DNA of 64,000 nt from Polaribacter gangjinensis (lineage in GTDB: Bacteria; Bacteroidota; Bacteroidia; Flavobacteriales; Flavobacteriaceae). Shown here piece after piece: positions 44,934 to 52,618 of this stretch. The notes under the pieces are model-generated. The model saw only the letters and a program-made list of their open reading frames with translations, searched no databases and was not told the DNA's origin. The DNA lies in contig NZ_CP150662.1 of assembly GCF_038024125.1 (NCBI RefSeq), positions 1,815,501-1,879,500 of the forward strand, read 5' to 3'. The translations under genes and the position numbers were made by a program. Each line of letters opens with the position of its first letter. Position 1 is the stretch's first letter.

Positions 44934-45641
44934 TTACAAACTTTTTACCATTTTATATTCAGGATAGGTTTCTTGGAGAAGTTCTTCTGCTTTTTTGGGA
45001 ATTACCTTATTGTTGATGTAAATTGAAATTACTGCAATTGTAAAAAAAAGCGCCAATAACAAAATCCAATGAAAAGCTAAATCATTGAAATGACGTCTAA
45101 AAATAAACGTCATATTTAAAAGATTTAAGAGATTTATTCCCGTAAAATTAGATCTTGAATCTCTAATCATTGCTTCTAATAAAAAAACTTTTTCTTGATT
45201 TTCTATTTTCTTTTGATTTCTTTTTCTAGCTCTTGCTAAAAAGAAAATATCATAAATAATATAAATGAAACAAATTCCTAGAGCAATATAAATTCCAATG
45301 GTGTTTTTTAAAATGAATATAAAAGCTGCAAATAAAGATACTGTTAAAACAATTTTAGGAATTGTAAACCATTCTTTAAAAAAACGCCAGTAAATTTTTG
45401 AATAACGTTTATTCATCTGTTTTTGTTTGGCTTCAATGACATCCATAAAACCAAAAATTCCAAATTTTTTAAAGGATTGATCTCTAGCTTGTTCAAAAGA
45501 CAACTGCGGATTTTCAATCCAAATTGCCTCAATATCATTGGCTAAATGATCTACTAATTCTGTTTGCACATCATAATGATACACAAAATGTTTGCGTGTA
45601 AATTGGTATAATTCGTCTATTTGATTTTGGGTGATTTTCAT
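44934..45641 (-). CDS. HAAS-like (DUF1700-type) membrane protein
   Basis: 235 residues. A soluble N-terminus with TELVDHLANDIEAIWIENPQLSFEQARDQSFKKFG (about 23-57) matches the helical prefix of PadR-associated HAAS/DUF1700-like proteins, followed by three to four membrane helices. It overlaps the stop of its paralogue (45638) by 4 bp. Role is unknown; in other bacteria these proteins sit with PadR repressors, so they may be sensing or target membrane parts. Confidence 0.72.
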   Translation of the reverse strand: MKITQNQIDELYQFTRKHFVYHYDVQTELVDHLANDIEAIWIENPQLSFEQARDQSFKKFGIFGFMDVIEAKQKQMNKRYSKIYWRFFKEWFTIPKIVLTVSLFAAFIFILKNTIGIYIALGICFIYIIYDIFFLARARKRNQKKIENQEKVFLLEAMIRDSRSNFTGINLLNLLNMTFIFRRHFNDLAFHWILLLALFFTIAVISIYINNKVIPKKAEELLQETYPEYKMVKSL

Positions 45642-46321
45642 TCTAGCAATAATTTTCTTTTTATAATTTTTAACTTTTTTACGGTTTTCAGGTGAATTAA
45701 AATTCCTGCAAAAGTAAAAATACTATTTACACAAGTAATTAAAAACCAAATAAATAGCTGAGTTTCTTTGGAAACAGGAATGATTCCATCAGGTCTTACA
45801 AACTGTAAAAATGAGTTTAGCATTAAAAAAGAGAAAAAGATGTAAAAGCTACTGTAAACTAAATATCCTGATTTTTTCTTTTGCAAAAACTCTTTGAAAT
45901 ACAAAACCAAACCAATAATTAAAGGAATAAGTAAAATTAGCATTGTAGTGGTTTTAAAAACTAGAAGGCTAGAAAATTTATACAGCAAAAAATAACCAAA
46001 AAAAGACAAACAAATCACCAATAAATCACTTGGATTAGTTAACATTTGTTGTACTCTTTTAAAATATTGTTTTCTAACTATTTTATTAATTGCTAAAAGT
46101 TTACTTCGGTTCAAAGCCTCTAAATTTCCATATAAATGCAACGGAAAAAAACCATTATTCAAAGCACTTTTATAAGATTCCCCATTTTCCAGTCGACTTT
46201 CAATGTCCGAAACCAAATGATCAAGAATTTCAATTCTGATATCCCAGTATTTCAATCCGTTTTTTTCTAAACGATTTTCGATGGATTGTATTTGTTCTTT
46301 TGAAAGTTCTATAGTTTTCAA
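45638..46321 (-). CDS. HAAS-like (DUF1700-type) membrane protein, paralogue
   Basis: 227 residues from a TTG just two bases after the PadR stop; no ATG is near. It has the same plan as the following gene: IRIEILDHLVSDIESRLENGESYKSALNNGFFPLHLYGN (about 28-66) and then five to six membrane segments. The two are weakly similar, mostly in the prefix (ILDHLVSDIE against LVDHLANDIE). It lies directly downstream of padR in the same operon. Confidence 0.7.
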   Translation of the reverse strand: MKTIELSKEQIQSIENRLEKNGLKYWDIRIEILDHLVSDIESRLENGESYKSALNNGFFPLHLYGNLEALNRSKLLAINKIVRKQYFKRVQQMLTNPSDLLVICLSFFGYFLLYKFSSLLVFKTTTMLILLIPLIIGLVLYFKEFLQKKKSGYLVYSSFYIFFSFLMLNSFLQFVRPDGIIPVSKETQLFIWFLITCVNSIFTFAGILIHLKTVKKLKIIKRKLLLE

Positions 46322-46323
46322 TT

Positions 46324-46662
46324 TTATTCCAAACTAAATTTTGGGTTAACCAATTGTTGCATCGTTTTTAAAAAATCTTGCATTTCTTCTAATTTACTGA
46401 CAGTTTCTTTGGTTCCACGTTCTGTCAATTTGTAGTATTTTCTGAGTCTATTTCCCACATTTGCAACCTCTACATCTAGTAAACCATCAGCTTCTAATTT
46501 ATGCAATGCAGGATACAAAGCGCCTTCAGTAATATTCAATTCACCTTTGGTCAATTCTTTTACTTTTTGCGTAATTTCATAGCCATACATTTTTTCATTA
46601 CTTGCCAATAATTGCAAAATAATGGTTTGTAAAGAGCCTTTATATAATTTCTGATTTCCCAT
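46324..46662 (-). CDS. PadR family transcriptional regulator
   Basis: 112 residues. A winged-helix PadR domain: GSLQTIILQLLASNEKMYGYEITQKV (about 8-33), ELNITEGALYPALHKLEADGLL (about 42-63) and NRLRKYYKLTERGTKE. The longer frame starts at 46686, but those codons lie between the promoter and the MGNQKLYKG start and are not family-like. It heads a five-gene operon with two HAAS-like proteins, DUF5687 and an ABC ATPase. A palindrome overlapping its promoter (46690-46712) suggests autorepression. Confidence 0.93.
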   Translation of the reverse strand: MGNQKLYKGSLQTIILQLLASNEKMYGYEITQKVKELTKGELNITEGALYPALHKLEADGLLDVEVANVGNRLRKYYKLTERGTKETVSKLEEMQDFLKTMQQLVNPKFSLE

Positions 46663-46683
46663 TTTTGAATGAATTTTCAAAAA

Positions 46684-46691
46684 CAAATATA
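46684..46691 (-). promoter_or_regulatory. Putative padR operon promoter -7 box
   Basis: TATATTTG on the minus strand, 21 nt before the padR ATG and overlapping the operator by two bases. Confidence 0.55.
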
Positions 46692-46712
46692 TACATAAAT
46701 TTCTTATGTATA
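46690..46712. promoter_or_regulatory. PadR operator
   Basis: TATACATAA (46690-46698), spacer ATTTC, TTATGTATA (46704-46712): a perfect 9-bp inverted repeat. A further half site, TTATGTAT, follows at 46719-46726, 15 bp on. It lies where RNA polymerase must bind upstream of the -7 box. The ATGTAT/ATACAT halves fit known PadR sites. Confidence 0.75.
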
Positions 46713-46799
46713 AAAATCTTATGTATTGTTTTACTCCAAGGTCTCAAAAACCTTGTAAGTTTCAATTCTTCAAAAAAGTAATTGAAGTTAAAAAATAAA

Positions 46800-46833
46800 A
46801 AACCTGCAGAATCTTTTGATATTTTGCAGGTTT
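46800..46833 (-). terminator. Intrinsic terminator of the thioredoxin gene
   Basis: AAACCTGCA and TGCAGGTTT with T run on the minus strand (TTTTTTATTTTTT). Confidence 0.85.
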
Positions 46834-46841
46834 AATAAGAG

Positions 46842-47207
46842 TTAAAGAGGCTTTTCGGTTTTTAAAACATCTGCAATAACGCGCTCTAATTCTGCTTTTG
46901 GTAAAGCACCACTTGCCATTTGAGGCGCCTCATTCATTGGGCAAAATAACATGGTTGGTATACTTCTAATTCCGAATGCAGCAGCCAATTCTTGCTCAAC
47001 TTCAGTATCAATTTTATAAATATCTATGGTTCCTTTATATTCTTCTAAAAGCTGCTCTAAAATGGGTGACAACATTTTGCAAGGTCCACACCAATCTGCA
47101 TAAAAATCGATGATTGCAGGTTTATTTCCCTCGAATTTCCATTCTTGATGTTCCTCAAAATTGAATACTTTTTCTAAAAAAGTCGCTTTGGTTAAATTGG
47201 TTGTCAT
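46842..47207 (-). CDS. trxA: Thioredoxin
   Basis: 121 residues. Active site in IIDFYADWCGPCKMLSPI (about 32-49), the cis-proline in RSIPTMLF (about 81-88), and the usual ending KAELERVIADVL. It starts with an N-terminal extension of about 20 residues. Cytosolic dithiol reductant. It is transcribed alone, away from padR by a terminator. Confidence 0.95.
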   Translation of the reverse strand: MTTNLTKATFLEKVFNFEEHQEWKFEGNKPAIIDFYADWCGPCKMLSPILEQLLEEYKGTIDIYKIDTEVEQELAAAFGIRSIPTMLFCPMNEAPQMASGALPKAELERVIADVLKTEKPL

Positions 47208-47327
47208 GAGTTATTTTTTTATAAATGTAAAGTTTTTAGACTCTTTTGTCAAAATAACAATCAAAATATTATTGTTAAAAACTGTTAAATTATTGGTTGT
47301 ACGTAACTTATCACTTTTTATTTATAC

Positions 47328-47335
47328 TAATTTTG
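47328..47335 (+). promoter_or_regulatory. Putative prolyl oligopeptidase promoter -7 box
   Basis: TAATTTTG matches TAnnTTTG, 23 nt before the ATG at 47359. Confidence 0.4.
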
Positions 47336-47358
47336 ATGAATCTCCAAACTAACATCCT

Positions 47359-49518
47359 ATGAATAAAAAAATTATTTTCAACAGTATGATGGTAAGCCTT
47401 ATTTTAGTCGCTTGTAATCCATCAAAAACAGTAAAAACAACTCCTGTGAATTATCCAGAAACAGCAAAAAAACCAGTCATTGATTCGCTTTTCAATATTG
47501 AAATTATAGATAATTATCGTTGGCTTGAAGATGATATGAGTAAAGAAACTGAAAATTGGGTGAAATCGCAAAATGCAGTTACTTTCGATTATTTGAGTAA
47601 AATTCCGTATCGAGAACAATTAAAAAATCGTTTGTCAGAATTATGGAATTACGAAAAGGTAGGAACACCTTTCAAAGAAGGTGATTACACTTATTTTTAC
47701 AAAAATGACGGATTACAAAATCAATCTGTAGTTTACCGACAAAAAGAAGGTGGTGAACCTGAAGTTTTTTTAGATCCAAATACTTTTTCAGAAGATGGTT
47801 CAACTTCTCTAAGCAGTTTAGACTTTTCAGAAGATGGAAAAACAGCTGCTTACTCTATTTCTGAAGGCGGTTCTGATTGGAGAAAAGTAATTATTATCGA
47901 TGTTGAAACCAAAAAAGCAATCGAAGATACCTTGGTTGATGTTAAATTCTCAGGAATTTCTTGGTACAAAAACGACGGATTTTACTACTCAAGTTACGAC
48001 AAACCAAAAGGAAGTGAATTATCTGCAAAAACAGATCAGCATAAATTATACTATCACAAACTAGGAACTTCTCAAAAAAATGACGTCGTTATTTTTGGAG
48101 AAAAACCCTCAGAAAAACACAGATATGTTGGTGGCTATGTCACAGAAGACAATCGTTTTTTGGTGATTACTGCTGCCGTTTCAACATCAGGTAATAAATT
48201 GTTTATCAAAGATTTATCGTCCAAAGAAAATAAATTAATTACTATTTTGAATAATGTAAATAGTGATACATATATAATTACGAACCTTGGAAATACATTG
48301 TATTTACAAACCAATTTAAATGCTCCAAATCAAAAAGTAGTTACGGTTGATGTGGCAAATCCAACACCAGAAAATTGGAAAGATTTTATTCCAGAAACCG
48401 AAAATGTATTGAGTTGTTCTTCAGGTGCAGGATATTTATTTGCAGATTATATGGTTGATGCTGTTACTAAAATTTATCAATATGATTTTACTGGAAAATT
48501 AATTCGCGAAGTAAAATTACCAGGAGTTGGTTCTGCTGGTGGATTTGGAGGAAAAAAAGATGCTAAAGAAGTGTATTTTTCATTCACTAATTACAATACA
48601 CCAAGTTCATCCTATAAATTTATTCCAGCAACCGGAAAATATGAATTGTATTTTAAACCAGCCATTGATTTTTATGCCAATGATTATGAGAGCAAACAAG
48701 TTTTTTATACTTCAAAAGATGGCACAAAAATTCCGATGATGATTACGCACAAAAAAGGGATAAAATTGGATGGGAAAAATCCAACAATTTTATATGGTTA
48801 TGGCGGATTTAATGTGAGTTTAACACCTTATTTTAGTGTGGTAAATGCAGTTTGGATGGAACAAGGAGGCATTTATGCTGTTCCAAATTTACGTGGTGGT
48901 GGAGAATATGGAAAGAAATGGCATGATGCAGGTACCAAAATGAAAAAGCAAAATGTATTTGATGATTTTATTGCTGCAGCTGAATATTTGATTGCCCAAA
49001 AGTATACATCTTCCGATTTTTTAGCGATTAGTGGTGGCTCAAATGGTGGATTATTAGTTGGCGCAACAATGACACAAAGACCTGACTTAATGAAAGTTGC
49101 ATTGCCTGCAGTGGGTGTTTTAGACATGTTGCGTTATCATACATTTACAGCAGGCGCAGGTTGGGCTTATGATTATGGAACTGCAGAAGACAGCAAAGAG
49201 ATGTTGGATTATTTAAAAGGATATTCTCCTGTTCACAATGTTAAAAAAGGTGTTCAATATCCTGCAACTTTGGTAACAACTGGCGATCATGATGACAGAG
49301 TAGTGCCTGCTCATAGTTTTAAATTTGCTGCTGAATTACAAGAAAAACAAACAGGAAACAATCCAACGTTGATTAGAATTGAAACCAATGCTGGTCATGG
49401 TGCAGGAAAACCAGTATCAAAAATTATTGAAGAAGAAGCAGATGTTTTCGGGTTTACCTTTTTTAATATGGGCTTTGAGAAATTACCAAATCCGCCAAAA
49501 AGTAAAATAAAAAGCTAA
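47359..49518 (+). CDS. Prolyl oligopeptidase family (S9A) serine peptidase, lipoprotein
   Basis: 719 residues. The signal [10 protein letters not shown] gives a lipobox (Cys about 19), so it is periplasmic or outer-membrane bound. A seven-bladed propeller (about 80-440) follows the N-terminal helix [19 protein letters not shown]. The alpha/beta-hydrolase part has [10 protein letters not shown] with catalytic Ser561, [12 protein letters not shown] with Asp645 and NAGHGAGK with His680, the same order and spacing as in known prolyl oligopeptidases. It cleaves short peptides after proline. Monocistronic, with a strong terminator. Confidence 0.96.
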   Translation: MNKKIIFNSMMVSLILVACNPSKTVKTTPVNYPETAKKPVIDSLFNIEIIDNYRWLEDDMSKETENWVKSQNAVTFDYLSKIPYREQLKNRLSELWNYEKVGTPFKEGDYTYFYKNDGLQNQSVVYRQKEGGEPEVFLDPNTFSEDGSTSLSSLDFSEDGKTAAYSISEGGSDWRKVIIIDVETKKAIEDTLVDVKFSGISWYKNDGFYYSSYDKPKGSELSAKTDQHKLYYHKLGTSQKNDVVIFGEKPSEKHRYVGGYVTEDNRFLVITAAVSTSGNKLFIKDLSSKENKLITILNNVNSDTYIITNLGNTLYLQTNLNAPNQKVVTVDVANPTPENWKDFIPETENVLSCSSGAGYLFADYMVDAVTKIYQYDFTGKLIREVKLPGVGSAGGFGGKKDAKEVYFSFTNYNTPSSSYKFIPATGKYELYFKPAIDFYANDYESKQVFYTSKDGTKIPMMITHKKGIKLDGKNPTILYGYGGFNVSLTPYFSVVNAVWMEQGGIYAVPNLRGGGEYGKKWHDAGTKMKKQNVFDDFIAAAEYLIAQKYTSSDFLAISGGSNGGLLVGATMTQRPDLMKVALPAVGVLDMLRYHTFTAGAGWAYDYGTAEDSKEMLDYLKGYSPVHNVKKGVQYPATLVTTGDHDDRVVPAHSFKFAAELQEKQTGNNPTLIRIETNAGHGAGKPVSKIIEEEADVFGFTFFNMGFEKLPNPPKSKIKS

Positions 49519-49539
49519 ATATCGCTTTAAATAAAATTA

Positions 49540-49580
49540 AAAACGGACACATTTTCTTATGAAAGTGTGTCCGTTTTTTT
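49540..49580 (+). terminator. Strong intrinsic terminator
   Basis: A continuous 17-pair stem, 49540-49556 with 49561-49577 (outer part AAAACGGACACA/TGTGTCCGTTTT), loop TTAT, then a T run to 49580. Confidence 0.95.
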
Positions 49581-49628
49581 CGGTTTTTATGTATTCCAAA
49601 GAATTTTTTAAACCGATTTCTAACCCCA

Positions 49629-49847
49629 CTAATGGTGTGCAAATCTATAAACTGTTTTAAAGATTTTATTAATCAAGCCCAAAGAAATAATTACAAAAGG
49701 GAAAAAACAGATGAAAAAAATCATTACATGAAAGCCGTCTATAAGAGTTTCTATGTAAGACATTTTTGCTAAATAATTACCTGAAGAATGTAGACCGATT
49801 GAACAGATTAAAACGATTAAGAGCTGTTTGATATAAATTGCTTTCAT
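49629..49847 (-). CDS. Small two-helix membrane protein, copy 1, unrecognised
   Basis: 72 residues from ATG 49847 (a GTG just before is also possible). Two hydrophobic helices, about 6-25 (IKQLLIVLICSIGLHSSGNY) and 38-60 (VMIFFICFFPFVIISLGLI), are joined by KMSYIETLIDGF; the tail is basic. The product is 45 of 72 identical, by hand alignment, to that of 50336-50554, with no gaps. I do not know the family. About 100 bp upstream are direct repeats (49949-49977) that also lie before copy 2. Confidence 0.68.
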   Translation of the reverse strand: MKAIYIKQLLIVLICSIGLHSSGNYLAKMSYIETLIDGFHVMIFFICFFPFVIISLGLINKIFKTVYRFAHH

Positions 49848-49948
49848 CACCTTGGGGATTTAGTGTTTTGATTACGATGTAAATTTACAAGTTTTAAAAA
49901 CAAAAAATTCAAAACTAATGTCTTACTTAGCAGAAGATATTTTTATCA

Positions 49949-49977
49949 AATAAGTGTATCTTTTTGGGGAATAAGTG
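49949..49977 (-). promoter_or_regulatory. Direct repeats, LytTR-like, upstream of copy 1
   Basis: AATAAGTG occurs at 49949-49956 and 49970-49977, exactly 21 bp apart (CACTTATT on the coding strand). The spacing of two 8-9-bp direct repeats 21 bp apart is that of LytTR response-regulator sites. Confidence 0.5.
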
Positions 49978-50225
49978 GTTAGGTAGTTTTAAACAAATGG
50001 TAATGAAGAAGATACGAATGATGAAAAAAAACAATCTATTTGTATTAAATTAATAAGAAAATAAGTTTTTCTTTATTATTTGTGATTTTTTAAATAGGCA
50101 TTTTTGTCTTTGAATTCAGAAAAATTGTATTTAGGAAACCATTAATTGAAATACTTGATTTTACATTAAAATCATCCTTCTTAAGATTAATGTCAATAAA
50201 ATTTCTTTAAAGAAAAAGAATATTC

Positions 50226-50311
50226 ATCTTTTAAATAATTGAACATCACACCTAAATACATCGAAATAAATTCATTGTGCTTTAAGTATGATGTTCAATT
50301 AAAGATGCAAT
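50226..50311. repeat. Long imperfect inverted repeat
   Basis: The core AATTGAACATCA (50237-50248) and TGATGTTCAATT (50289-50300) are perfect complements. The pairing goes on outward: CATCTTT stands on both arms, with five extra bases on the left. The inner loop is 40 nt. Confidence 0.55.
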
Positions 50312-50335
50312 CGCTTTAATCTTGCTTCTAAATAT

Positions 50336-50554
50336 CTATTGATAAGAAAATTTATTAACCGATCTTAGTGCTTTGCATAATAATGCAAAACTCACAAATA
50401 AGAATGGAAAAAAGCATGTAAAGAAAATCATAACATTCAATGCATCCAGCAAAGTTTCGATGTAAGACATCTTTACTAAATAATTACCTGAAGATAGTAA
50501 ACCGATTGAACAGATTACAACTATTAAAAGTTGTTTTATAAGATTTGTTTTCAT
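50336..50554 (-). CDS. Small two-helix membrane protein, copy 2, unrecognised
   Basis: 72 residues from ATG 50554; the frame is open 18 codons further upstream, but identity with copy 1 starts at MK. Helices at about 4-24 (LIKQLLIVVICSIGLLSSGN) and 38-60 (VMIFFTCFFPFLFVSFALL), with the identical inner stretch KMSYIETL and CFFPF. Most changes between the copies are conservative, which suggests selection after a tandem duplication. Three AGTG direct repeats lie upstream (50631-50679). Confidence 0.68.
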   Translation of the reverse strand: MKTNLIKQLLIVVICSIGLLSSGNYLVKMSYIETLLDALNVMIFFTCFFPFLFVSFALLCKALRSVNKFSYQ

Positions 50555-50630
50555 AAACGGGGGAATTTTAAAAACTTGTGTTAAAACTAATTGTTTTATC
50601 AATATCAATAAGATAATTGAATACTTAGTT

Positions 50631-50679
50631 CGTAAGTGGTTGTTTTTTTGAATAAGTGTACATTTTTAATGTATAAGTG
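50631..50679 (-). promoter_or_regulatory. Direct repeats, LytTR-like, upstream of copy 2
   Basis: CGTAAGTG (50631-50638), AATAAGTG (50651-50658) and TATAAGTG (50672-50679), 20 and 21 bp apart. The pair of the last two corresponds to the pair upstream of copy 1. Confidence 0.5.
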
Positions 50680-50739
50680 GTGAGAATTGTAATCAAAAAA
50701 TGAATAACTGTAAAAAAATCGTAGGAACTATTGAAATAA

Positions 50740-50769
50740 AAAAGAGAAACTCTTTCGAATTTCTCTTTT
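50740..50769 (-). terminator. Terminator of the tRNA gene
   Basis: AAAAGAGAAA and TTTCTCTTTT with a ten-base loop; T-rich on the minus strand, just after the tRNA 3' end. Confidence 0.75.
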
Positions 50770-50781
50770 ATTTTTGTTTTG

Positions 50782-50855
50782 TGGTCCCACCTGGGCTCGA
50801 ACCAGGGACCACCTGATTATGAGTCAGGTGCTCTAACCAACTGAGCTATAGGACC
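50782..50855 (-). tRNA. tRNA with CAU anticodon (tRNA-Met or tRNA-Ile2)
   Basis: 74 nt that fold into a complete cloverleaf: acceptor GGTCCTA/TGGGACC with A73, D-arm GCTC/GAGC, anticodon stem CCTGA/TCAGG with loop CTCATAA, T-arm CCTGG/CCAGG with loop TTCGAGC. CCA is not encoded. It is not an initiator, since the anticodon stem lacks the three G-C pairs. The acceptor has C4-G69 and C5-G68, known features recognised by TilS in tRNA-Ile2, so Ile2 (lysidine) is quite possible, although automatic tools usually say Met. Confidence 0.95.
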
Positions 50856-50918
50856 AAGAATTTGGTGTGCAAATGTACTATTTATTTTAAATTATTTACA
50901 AATAATTCCTGAGAATAA

Positions 50919-51890
50919 TTAGACTGTTCTATTCATTAACCACAATCCAAAGTTTCTTAAATTTTCTTTGTCTGATTGAGGAATGTTCATTTCTTGTAAA
51001 GTTTCAAATGCTTTATCTGTAAAGGATTCAATTTCAGCTTTTATCAAAATCGGAATGTCATACAATTCAAAAATTCTGGTAACTTCTGTAATTTTAATTG
51101 AGTTATCTTCTAATTTTTGATTGTAAAAAAACTGCAATTTTTGTTGATCTCTTTTATCTGCTAGTTTCAACGCTTGTATATACAAATAGGTTTTTTTGTT
51201 TTCAATTATATCGCCTGCAATTTGTTTTCCAAAGGTTTCAGGATCGCCAAAAGTGTCCAAATAATCGTCTTGTAATTGAAAAGCTAGCCCTAAATTCAAT
51301 CCAAAATCATAAATTAAATCGGCATTTTTAGCATCCGTTTTAGAAACGATGGCACCCATTTTTAAAGCTGCTGCAACTAAAACCGATGTTTTTAGGCGAA
51401 TCATTTCAATATATTCATCAATTGTAACATTATTTCTAGTTTCAAAATCAACATCCAACTGTTGACCATCACAAACTTCTAAGGCAGTTTTACTGAACAA
51501 TTTTGCCAATTCTTGAAAAATCTCGGGCTCATAACTTTCAAAAAATTGATACGCTAAAATCAGCATGGCATCTCCTGAAAGAATCCCTGTATTTAAATTC
51601 CACTTTTCATGAACCGTCTTTTTTCCTCTTCGCAAAGGAGCTTCATCCATGATATCATCATGAATCAATGTAAAATTGTGAAAAACTTCTACCGCCAAAG
51701 CTGCTGGTAAGGCCTTTTTGTAATCCGAAGAAAAAATATCTGCAGCCATCAATGTTAAAATTGGACGCATTCTTTTGCCTCCTAATTGCAGAATATAATC
51801 TATTGGTTCGTACAAATTTTTGGGCTCTCTTACCCATTTTTTTGATCCTAAATAGTCTAAAAATACTTGTTGATATTGTAAAATGTCCAA
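50919..51890 (-). CDS. Polyprenyl diphosphate synthase (trans-isoprenyl)
   Basis: 323 residues from a TTG; no ATG is near. First Asp-rich motif HDDIMDEAPLRRGKKTVH (about 76-93) with DDxxD, second FQLQDDYLDTFGDP (about 208-221), plus GGKRMRPILTLMA. The residue before the first motif (FTLI) decides chain length in the family; the size cannot be told exactly, but a C15-C20 or longer all-trans product such as geranylgeranyl diphosphate is likely. It is divergent from the TetR gene. Confidence 0.92.
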   Translation of the reverse strand: MDILQYQQVFLDYLGSKKWVREPKNLYEPIDYILQLGGKRMRPILTLMAADIFSSDYKKALPAALAVEVFHNFTLIHDDIMDEAPLRRGKKTVHEKWNLNTGILSGDAMLILAYQFFESYEPEIFQELAKLFSKTALEVCDGQQLDVDFETRNNVTIDEYIEMIRLKTSVLVAAALKMGAIVSKTDAKNADLIYDFGLNLGLAFQLQDDYLDTFGDPETFGKQIAGDIIENKKTYLYIQALKLADKRDQQKLQFFYNQKLEDNSIKITEVTRIFELYDIPILIKAEIESFTDKAFETLQEMNIPQSDKENLRNFGLWLMNRTV

Positions 51891-51966
51891 AACTGAAATT
51901 TTTTGTAAAAATACTGTAAAGAATTTGTTCTTTAAATACGCAATGTTAAAAAATCATTAAAACTTT

Positions 51967-51994
51967 GGAAACTTTTTTTGTATTTAAAGTTTCC
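51967..51994. promoter_or_regulatory. TetR operator over the -33 region
   Basis: GGAAACTTT (51967-51975), ten-base spacer, AAAGTTTCC (51986-51994): a perfect 9-bp inverted repeat. The spacer contains a TTG (51978-51980) that lies 19 bp before TACATTTG (52000-52007), so the operator covers the -33 box. Confidence 0.75.
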
Positions 51995-51999
51995 AGTTG

Positions 52000-52007
52000 T
52001 ACATTTG
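52000..52007 (+). promoter_or_regulatory. TetR-efflux operon promoter -7 box
   Basis: TACATTTG with TTG at 51978-51980, spacing 19 nt: a full match to the Bacteroidota promoter consensus. Ten bases separate it from the ATG. Confidence 0.65.
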
Positions 52008-52017
52008 CACCCGAATT

Positions 52018-52617
52018 ATGAAAGAATCCATTATCGACAAATCGTGTGAATTATTCTTAAACTTAGGTTTTAAGAGTGTTACTATGGATGAAATTGCAGC
52101 TGCAATGGGTGTTTCCAAAAAAACGATTTACAAATACTTTAGTAACAAAACTGCTCTAGTTACGTCTGTAACAAACACCATGTTCGAAAAAATTTCTTGT
52201 GGAATTGACCATGTTTGTGGCATTGATTTAAATCCAATTGATGAAATTTTTGCCATTAAAAAATTAGTAATGGAACATTTAAAGGATGAAAAATCTTCTC
52301 CTCAGTATCAATTACAAAAATACTATCCAAAATTATTTTCTTCTCTAAAACAAAAACAGTTTCAAATCATGCAAAAATGTGTGATTGAAAACTTACACAA
52401 AGGGGTTAAAATGGGACTATATAGAGCAGATATTGATGTAGATTTTATCTCTAGAATTTATTTTTTAGGTGTAACTGGTATTAAAGATAATGACATGTTT
52501 CCTATCAAAAACCATGTAATGAAAAACTTAATGAACCAATATTTAGACTATCATTTACGAGGAATTTGTACTCCAAAAGGAATTCTTCAACTTGAAAAAC
52601 AATTAAACGAAAATTGA
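52018..52617 (+). CDS. TetR family transcriptional regulator
   Basis: 199 residues from ATG 52018, which directly follows the promoter; the longer frame starts inside the -33/-7 region and is rejected. The N-terminal HTH is IIDKSCELFLNLGFKSVTMDEIAAAMGVSKKTIYKYFSNK (about 5-44). The ligand domain is unlike known ones. It begins an operon with TolC, MFP and RND, and the palindrome at 51967-51994 makes it its likely local repressor. Confidence 0.94.
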   Translation: MKESIIDKSCELFLNLGFKSVTMDEIAAAMGVSKKTIYKYFSNKTALVTSVTNTMFEKISCGIDHVCGIDLNPIDEIFAIKKLVMEHLKDEKSSPQYQLQKYYPKLFSSLKQKQFQIMQKCVIENLHKGVKMGLYRADIDVDFISRIYFLGVTGIKDNDMFPIKNHVMKNLMNQYLDYHLRGICTPKGILQLEKQLNEN

Positions 52618-52618
52618 A

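Larger units (their letters stand above)
49851..50335. other. Gene-free 485-bp stretch between the two small membrane protein genes
   Basis: No convincing reading frame. It holds the 21-bp-period direct repeats (49949-49977), a TAGTTTTG box on the minus strand (49917-49910), a short palindrome TTTCTTTAAAGAAA near 50200, and a long imperfect inverted repeat (50226-50311). Confidence 0.6.

Noticed and set aside
50145..50170. The stretch AACCATTAATTGAAA resembles part of the leader element (ACCATTAA plus flank), suggesting a third copy.
   Set aside because: No GTTTGC/GCAAAC hairpin and no P1 or P3 pairing are present; the similarity is short and AT-rich, so chance is likely.
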